64,000 nucleotides of DNA from Melastoma dodecandrum (lineage: Eukaryota > Streptophyta > Magnoliopsida > Myrtales > Melastomataceae). The notes beneath the pieces were generated by a model. It was not told the DNA's origin and did not search any database. It saw only the letters and a program-made list of their open reading frames with translations. Made by a program: the position numbers and the translations under genes. Where the stretch lies: positions 1,391,501 through 1,455,500 of the forward strand of contig JARUPY010000154.1 of the NCBI GenBank assembly GCA_029817715.1, written 5' to 3'. Positions 57,867-64,000 of this stretch are shown here, piece by piece (the first letter of the stretch is position 1; each line of letters starts with the position of its first letter).

Positions 57867-60800
57867 ATGGCCGATTCGGGATCAGGGTTTTGGTTCCATT
57901 CGTTTTTCCTGGGAATTTTGGTGGCCTCGTCTCTTCCCGGAGCGATGTGTAGGTTCGTGGTGGAGAAGAACAGCTTGAGGGTGACGTCACCCGACAGTGT
58001 GAAGGGGACCTACGATAGCGCGATAGGCAACTTTGGGATTCCTCGGTATGGGGGCAGCATGGCGGGGATCGCCGTTTACCCTAAGGATAACAGGAAGGGG
58101 TGTCAGGAATTCGATAAGTTTGGGATTTCCTTCCAAAGCAAACCCGGGTCTCTTCCCTCTTTTGTCTTGGTGGATCGAGGAGGTAATTCTTGTTGGGAAT
58201 TTTGACGGTCAGTATGGGTTCGGTTTGGATGCTGGTGTAGTGATCGAATTGGATTGGATTGGTGTAGTTCTCTCACTCTGATTGGTCAGTGTGTTTCCGG
58301 CTATTATGTGAAGATTGCATATAAGCCTGAAGTGGTACTGATTTGAGGTTCCTTCCTTTTGTGAACGTTTGGACTTGAGTGGCTCCGGATGTTTAGTGAA
58401 CTGCTCTTTATTGGATTTTTAGTTCTGTTAACTGGGCTTGTGCACAATACTAGAAGAGGGATTCGATGTATTTGGCTTGTGTGTTTCTAGCTATTATTAA
58501 AAGTGTCATTATCGATGGATATACGGAGTTGGGTTTTCCCTGATGGTCCTGCATGCTTTACCGATTGCACCCCTACAGTGATTTGTGGCACACTATCAGT
58601 AAAATGAGTTTGTTTGTCTGATATCTGTTATCTGGCACATTTTAGATGGAAGAGCGGTGATTGAGTATGTTTGACTTGGTGTATTTTCTGGAATTAAATA
58701 GTTTGTGCTTTCATCTCTTACTGGAAGATTCCTGCAAGTATGAAATTCGGGCATGACAACATTTTAGATGATTTGTTGGTTTGTACTCGGTAATTCTACC
58801 CAGTAGTGTGTATATATATGTGTGTGTTTTTTCTTTGGGGGAGGGAGGTGAAAGTGAAAGGTAGTATAGTGACAGATGAATTCGTATGAAGTGATTTTGG
58901 AGGTCTTGAGCCTTTGCTATTTACAAGGGATTTTTGTCTCATATGAACCTTGTATATCTGGATGAGCATTTTCTTTTCTTTAAATTTGCTAACAGATTTT
59001 GATCTATCAAAATCATTAATCTGTGCCATCAGGGGATATTAAAATTTTATGACATATTGTACAGAAGTTTCTTCAATAAACTACAAAAATAAGTAATAAA
59101 TAAGACAAAAATGATTTGTGCTTATTTTCTGGACAGATGAGATAAAGACAAATTAATTATTCAGTATGCCGTGTCTTGTCTTTTCTGCATTTGAAACTTT
59201 AGTCTTACATTTTTTTTCCCTCCAGATTGCTTCTTTGCTCTAAAAGTTTGGAATGCGCAAAAGGCTGGTGCTTCGGCAGTGCTAGTTGCAGATGACACTG
59301 ACGAAGCCCTAATAACTATGGATTCACCTGAAGAGGAGGGGACTCCAAGCTACATTGAGAACATTACCATTCCTTCTGCACTCATTGAGAAAGAATTTGG
59401 GGAAAGGTTGAGGAAAGCAATAGGTAGCGGGGAAATGGTCAATGTAAATCTTGATTGGAGAGAAGCCGTCCCACACCCTGATGACCGCGTGGAATATGAG
59501 CTATGGACAAATAGCAACGACGAATGTGGTGTTAAGTGTGATATGTTGTTGGAATTCATGAAGGATTTCAAGGGTCCTGCTCAGATACTTGAGAAAGGAG
59601 GCTATACACAATTTACTCCCCATTATATTACTTGGTACTGTCCTCAAGCGTTTATACTGAGCAAGCAATGCAAGTCACAATGTATCAATCATGGCAGATA
59701 TTGTGCCCCTGATCCCGAGCAAGATTTCAGCAGCGGTTATGATGGGAAGGATGTGGTTATTGAAAATCTAAGGCAATTGTGTGTTTTCCGGTTGGCCAAC
59801 GAAACTAGCAAACCGTGGATTTGGTGGGACTATGTCACTGATTTTCAGATTAGATGTCCCATGAAGGAGAAGAAGTACAACAAAGAATGTGCCGATGGTG
59901 TTCTCAAATCTCTTGGTGATGACTGCAGATTGTTAAAGTTCTTCTTGGGCTTATCACTTTGAGTTTCGAGGAAATTGGCTTAGTAAGGTTCCGTATTTGC
60001 AGGGCTTGATATAAAAAAGATTGAGAAGTGCATGGGTGACCCGAATGCTGATTCAGACAACCCTATTCTTAAAGAGGAGCAAGATGCTCAAGTATGATTA
60101 CTTACTCCCTTATAATTTTGGTCATGCTTAAGCTACTGTTGTGAGATGTGTTTTATTTGTGTGGGGACTATTCCTGTAGATTGGAAAAGGATCAAGAGGT
60201 GATGTTACCATCTTGCCAACACTCGTAGTTAACAATAGACAATATCGAGGTTTGCTCATTGTCCTTTTTGTATCTGTTGATCTCCTTCTCTATATGTATT
60301 CTGTATGACGAACCGTTGCAACCGTTTCCCAGGTAAGTTGGAGAAGGGTGCTGTTGTGAAGGCCATCTGTGCTGGTTTTCAGGAAACCACAGAGCCAGCC
60401 GTATGTTTGAGTAGCGGTATGCAGTGGATATTTTCAAATATGAATTCCAAACAAGGAAGTACTCTTTAGGTTTATTTAGTGTCATTAAGATAAGTGTTTA
60501 TCCGTATGGCAGAGATTGAGACTAATGAATGCCTGGAGAACAATGGTGGTTGCTGGCAAGATAAGACTGCTAACATTACAGCCTGCAAGGTAACTTTAGG
60601 GTTTTCTTCTGCTGATGGAATTTTCAGGTTCCAATTTCGTGCACTTATTTTTGGTGGGTTGTTAGGATACATTCCGCGGGAGAGTATGTGAATGCCCTTT
60701 GGTCGGTGGGGTGCAATTCAAAGGAGATGGCTATACCACCTGTGAAGGTTAGAGATTTTATTTTCGGTAGAAAATATATACTTCCAGTCCTACATTTATT

Positions 60801-62997
60801 GATTTCATGATGGAAAAGTGACCCTGTTAAGTTGCAGCCAGTGGACCTGGAAGATGCCAGATCAATAATGGAGGTTGTTGGCAGGATTCCCGCGATGGCC
60901 GTTCATATTCAGCATGTTTGGTATATGCAAGTTTTCCACTGATGCTCCAACTCTTGGGACATGATAATATTTATTTTGGCTTGAAATCATTGGAGGTTAT
61001 CTGCATTCTGTCTTTTCTCAGGATGTGGGGAACACGACTTGCAAATGTCCCCCAGGATTTAAAGGCGATGGCGTGAAAAGTTGTGAAGGTGAGAGTTTCT
61101 CTTAAAAGGGAAGTTCACAATTTTTTTATTTGGTAGAAATGGAGGAAGTTCACAATTGTTGAATTGGTCATGATGTGGATGATTGTATTGTATTGAATTT
61201 GTGATATGACTCTCGCATTGATAGGATTCAATCTTTCTTTTTTTGCTTCGTGTTTCTTTCCTTTGAATTCTAGGAATTATGCACAGTGTTGGTTGAGTGT
61301 AGAAATTAAGAAGAGTGTCTGACCTATTTCTGCGAGTATGAAAATCATCAATTGATCCTATCTATTGCTTGTTTAGCGGGCAGTAGGGGGAATACAATAC
61401 TGAGCTTTTTACCAAAACAGCATTAGTTTTGAAAAAAATTTGTGAAATGCGGTTCGAATTTACAAAAAAACCGAAAATATCGTCCCTAAAGCGCGGTTCG
61501 TAACCACGTCATTCAATTTACAAAGAAGACGCGGTTCTCAACCGCACCTTAGGTTCAACCGGGAAAAGACGGGGTTGGGAACCGTGTCTTTCACCCCGAC
61601 ACACTAAGGGAAATATTTCCTAAGTGTGCGAAAGGCGCGGTTGGGAACCCAGGACAATACCGGTATTTAAAACCTTTACTTCTCCCAACCGCGCCTTTCG
61701 CACACTTAGGAAATATTTCCCTTAGTGTGTCGGGGTGAAAGACGCGGTTCCCAATCCCGTCTTTGCCCCGTTGCACCTAAGGCACGGTTGGGAACCGCAC
61801 CTTCTTTGTAAATTGAGTGGCGTGGTTACCAACCGCGCCTTAGGGATGGTATTTCGGTAACCGCGTCTTAGGGATGGTATTTCGGGTAAATTAAAAACTA
61901 GGACCCTATTTTGCGAATTCTTTTCGGAACTAACCTTAATTCCATACAATACTTTTAATATAGGTACGGAGTTTGGAATCTGCGAATGTTACCATCATTA
62001 TGTTCATATATCTGACAACCTGTCAGAAACTTGAAAGGAATCTATATCCCTATCTGTTTTTCTCTGTTGCTATGTATCTCATGTTCCTCTTCTGTTTCTC
62101 TTGTCTGATTGCAATGTATAACTTGTTTGGTTGTTCCGACAATTTCTTGAATTTGAATTAACGCTGCTGGAGCAATCTCAAGATGAAGTTTGATCAGTTC
62201 GGGTGGTTGATTCACATAATTCTTGTCGAGCTGCCAGATATCGATGAATGCGAAGAGAAGAAAGCCTGTCAATGTCCAGAATGTAGCTGTAAGGATACCT
62301 GGGGAAGCTATGAGTGCACTTGTAGCGGAGATCTTCTCTACATGAAGGATCATGATATTTGCATAAGTGAGTGCATCCACCTAATGCGTCCAAATCCCTC
62401 TTTATTCTAGTTTTCAGTTCAGTTTCGCTGTTCTCTTGTCAGTGTTATTGGCCTTTTCACATCTGTATCCCTTTTTGGGTAATGTAGGTAAGACGGGTGC
62501 AGAGACGAGATCTTCCTGGACTGCTTTCTGGGTAATTGTGATTGGTTTAGCTATGGCGGCTGCTGGTGGCTACCTCATCTACAAATATAGATTACGAGTA
62601 AGTCGCTTCTGTCTCTTTATAACCCTTGACTAGAAGTGCATGTCCTAGGGTTTCTATTTTCACCTCTTGCAAAAGGATACTTGCTAGAAAAGAGATGTCT
62701 GCCAGTATGTGATAGATGGTAGGATGGAATGTGTGCAACAGGTTGCATATGAAAACTGATGAAACTTCTATGGTTAGCTCATAGGATGCATCCCAGGGTA
62801 TGCTTAGTTCAGGATACATGACAAGTCGTGATATTGGAATTTATATGCTCTTTGTTGCAAAGCTAATACTCTGTCCCTTGTCTTCTTGGTTTCTTCAGTC
62901 CTACATGGATTCCGAGATTCGAGCCATTATGGCACAATACATGCCCCTGGACAGCCAGTCAGAGGTTCCGAACCATTTCAATGAGCAGCACCCGTAA
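57867..62997 (+). CDS. VSR1: Vacuolar sorting receptor (BP-80/VSR1 type), 12 exons
   Basis: Twelve exons join in phase to 631 codons: 57867-58182, 59226-59915, 60003-60091, 60180-60249, 60333-60416, 60513-60589, 60666-60747, 60838-60920, 61022-61088, 62238-62366, 62488-62597, 62899-62997. A signal peptide (to about residue 28) precedes [14 protein letters not shown] and the protease-associated domain. The central ligand-binding region has [15 protein letters not shown] and [16 protein letters not shown]. Three EGF-like repeats follow ([24 protein letters not shown], then a calcium-binding type [13 protein letters not shown]). One transmembrane helix lies near 572-592, and a short cytosolic tail carries the Tyr-based sorting motif YMPL (about 613-616). 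VSRs bind vacuolar sorting signals of soluble proteins in the secretory pathway, and the YMPL tail recruits adaptors for trafficking. Length and exon structure are normal, and no defect was seen. Intron 9 carries a fold-back element. Assignment to the VSR1 subgroup is by recognition, not alignment. Confidence 0.95.
61392..61953. mobile_element. Fold-back (inverted-repeat) element in VSR intron 9
   Basis: ATACAATACT occurs at 61392-61401 and again at 61944-61953, as a 9-10 bp target duplication would. Inside, about 61482-61649 is the imperfect reverse complement of 61685-61853, with a loop of about 35 bp. Arms share words such as CCGACACACTAAGG with its complement, and TTAGGAAATATTTCCC. The stem repeats GCGGTTGGGAACC-like units. 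No transposase is present. A 9-10 bp duplication would fit a non-autonomous Mutator-like fold-back. Confidence 0.7.
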
Positions 62998-63373
62998 AGA
63001 AGGACGAAACTGATGCCGCTCTCTCGTGGAATCAAGACTGTCACGCTACACAGGCGTGCCGGTGGGGGGCTTCAACGCGAATTCACGGAGTTTTCAACGT
63101 GAATCTCATATTCATGTAAATTCTTCAAAGTTTATGCTGGGATGTGATCGGGGGTGGCCTTCAGATTTAGGGGGAGGTTAGGAGAGGAGTGTCATCTTTT
63201 TTGTTTATTTCTTTTTTGTTTTCTCATCCCATGCCAATCCTTATTACATTTTAAATTCTTTTGGGGTGAATAATGCTGGTGGCATTTTGGATTTCTCTTT
63301 GTTATATATTCTAGTTTATAGAAATGTGGACTGTGCTTGGCGTGTGGCGTTTGAGGTTTCTGTAATTAAATTT
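62998..63373 (+). other. VSR 3' UTR and downstream flank
   Basis: Non-coding DNA after the VSR stop, T-rich from about 63190. The poly(A) site cannot be fixed. Confidence 0.5.
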
Positions 63374-63964
63374 GGTAAAATATTGATATTTGGCCTAGTG
63401 AAGTTCTAACGTTAAAAGTTTTCAATTTGGCCTTAAATTAATTTTAGTTTTAAATTTAGCTCTATTCGTAATAACATTTACAATTTCGCCATTAACGCGA
63501 ATTTGTCAATTCTACGTTTTGACAACGTTTTAAAAGTTTTTAATTTGTTCTTAAATTAATTTTAATTCAACGAGGAATTCGAGTAACATGAACCAAAAAT
63601 CTAGGAAAGTAGGAGTCTACTTTTCGGCTTTGCTTCTCTTTTTATCTTTGTAGATGTTGGTTAAGATCTGCGTCATTAGGTTCATTTTCGACTCGTGTAA
63701 TGATATAAAATATTCACGTTTGGGTCGTATGTAGTCTCTTTTGCTTTAGTCCTTGTTTTTTCTTCACTCCTCGATAAACATGTCTTGAGGCCACTGACTA
63801 CGGACAGTCAGTGGGAGCTGGGGTTATTCCCTGTTCCTTACTTCCCCGCCGACGTCCCTTCCTGGATTTTTTGTTCATGTTACTCGAACTCCTCCTAGAA
63901 TTAAAATTGATTTAATGCCAAATTGAAAACTTTAATTTATTAGGCCAAATATCGATATTTTGCC
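63374..63964. mobile_element. MITE-like element with long terminal inverted repeats
   Basis: The left end GGTAAAATATTGATATTTGG is matched in reverse at the right end by CCAAATATCGATATTTTGCC, and similarity continues inward (TTTTCAATTTGGC with GCCAAATTGAAAAC; TTAAATTAATTTTA with AAATTGATTTAA). The element is about 590 bp with no ORF. I could not find a convincing target duplication. Confidence 0.65.
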
Positions 63965-64000
63965 ATTGATTTATTCATTATTATTGCTACGTAGGAAAAA

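Noticed and set aside
1..64000. CRISPR arrays, operons, bacterial-type promoters, rRNA or tRNA genes
   Set aside because: The window is plant nuclear DNA. I saw no array of equal repeats with unique spacers and no cloverleaf or rRNA-like segment.

Overview
The window is plant nuclear DNA from a core eudicot. The evidence is TIR-NB-ARC-LRR (TNL) resistance genes, clade-IA serine carboxypeptidase-like, CYSTM and vacuolar sorting receptor genes with many short GT-AG introns, and complete Ty3-gypsy and Ty1-copia retrotransposons. The species cannot be fixed from sequence alone.

Layout. 0.7-2.9 kb: a + strand NB-ARC-LRR gene without a visible TIR exon, ending in a CaaX-like tail. 3.8-28.6 kb: a serine carboxypeptidase-like (SCPL) cluster. 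It holds one apparently intact 14-exon gene (23.7-27.4 kb, 467 aa), a relic duplicate of its promoter and first exon, and a degenerate inverted copy of its 3' exons placed tail-to-tail. The relic is split by an 18.5 kb Ogre/Tat-type Ty3-gypsy element (4031-22574) with ~4 kb LTRs and the target duplication CCCTA. Both LTRs carry a fragment of a host Shaker-type K+ channel pore. 28.9-29.7 kb: a Ty3-gypsy gag relic. 30.1-31.8 kb: a small CYSTM gene. 32.2-32.7 kb: a pectinesterase/invertase-inhibitor gene with a premature stop.

33.5-49.1 kb: a TNL cluster. A - strand TNL is interrupted by a 3.3 kb solo LTR of an Ogre-related element (35794-39080, target duplication TCTCT) and also has a homopolymer frameshift. 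Head-to-head with it is a + strand NB-ARC-LRR gene that has lost its TIR exon. These are followed by a - strand TIR relic and a complete-architecture + strand TNL with a nonsense codon. 50.6-55.7 kb: a complete, young Ty1-copia element (353 bp LTRs, target duplication TGTCC) with two nonsense codons. 55.9-56.2 kb: a small plant-specific gene frameshifted by a GC-dinucleotide expansion. 57.9-63.0 kb: an intact 12-exon vacuolar sorting receptor gene (631 aa) with a fold-back element in one intron. An inverted-repeat MITE lies at 63.4-64.0 kb.

Overall, three conserved genes (SCPL, CYSTM, VSR) look functional. They sit in a region of resistance-gene birth and death driven by retrotransposon insertion, point mutation and duplication. 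Exon boundaries were placed by reading splice sites and checking that phases agree across every junction. No alignments or database searches could be run.
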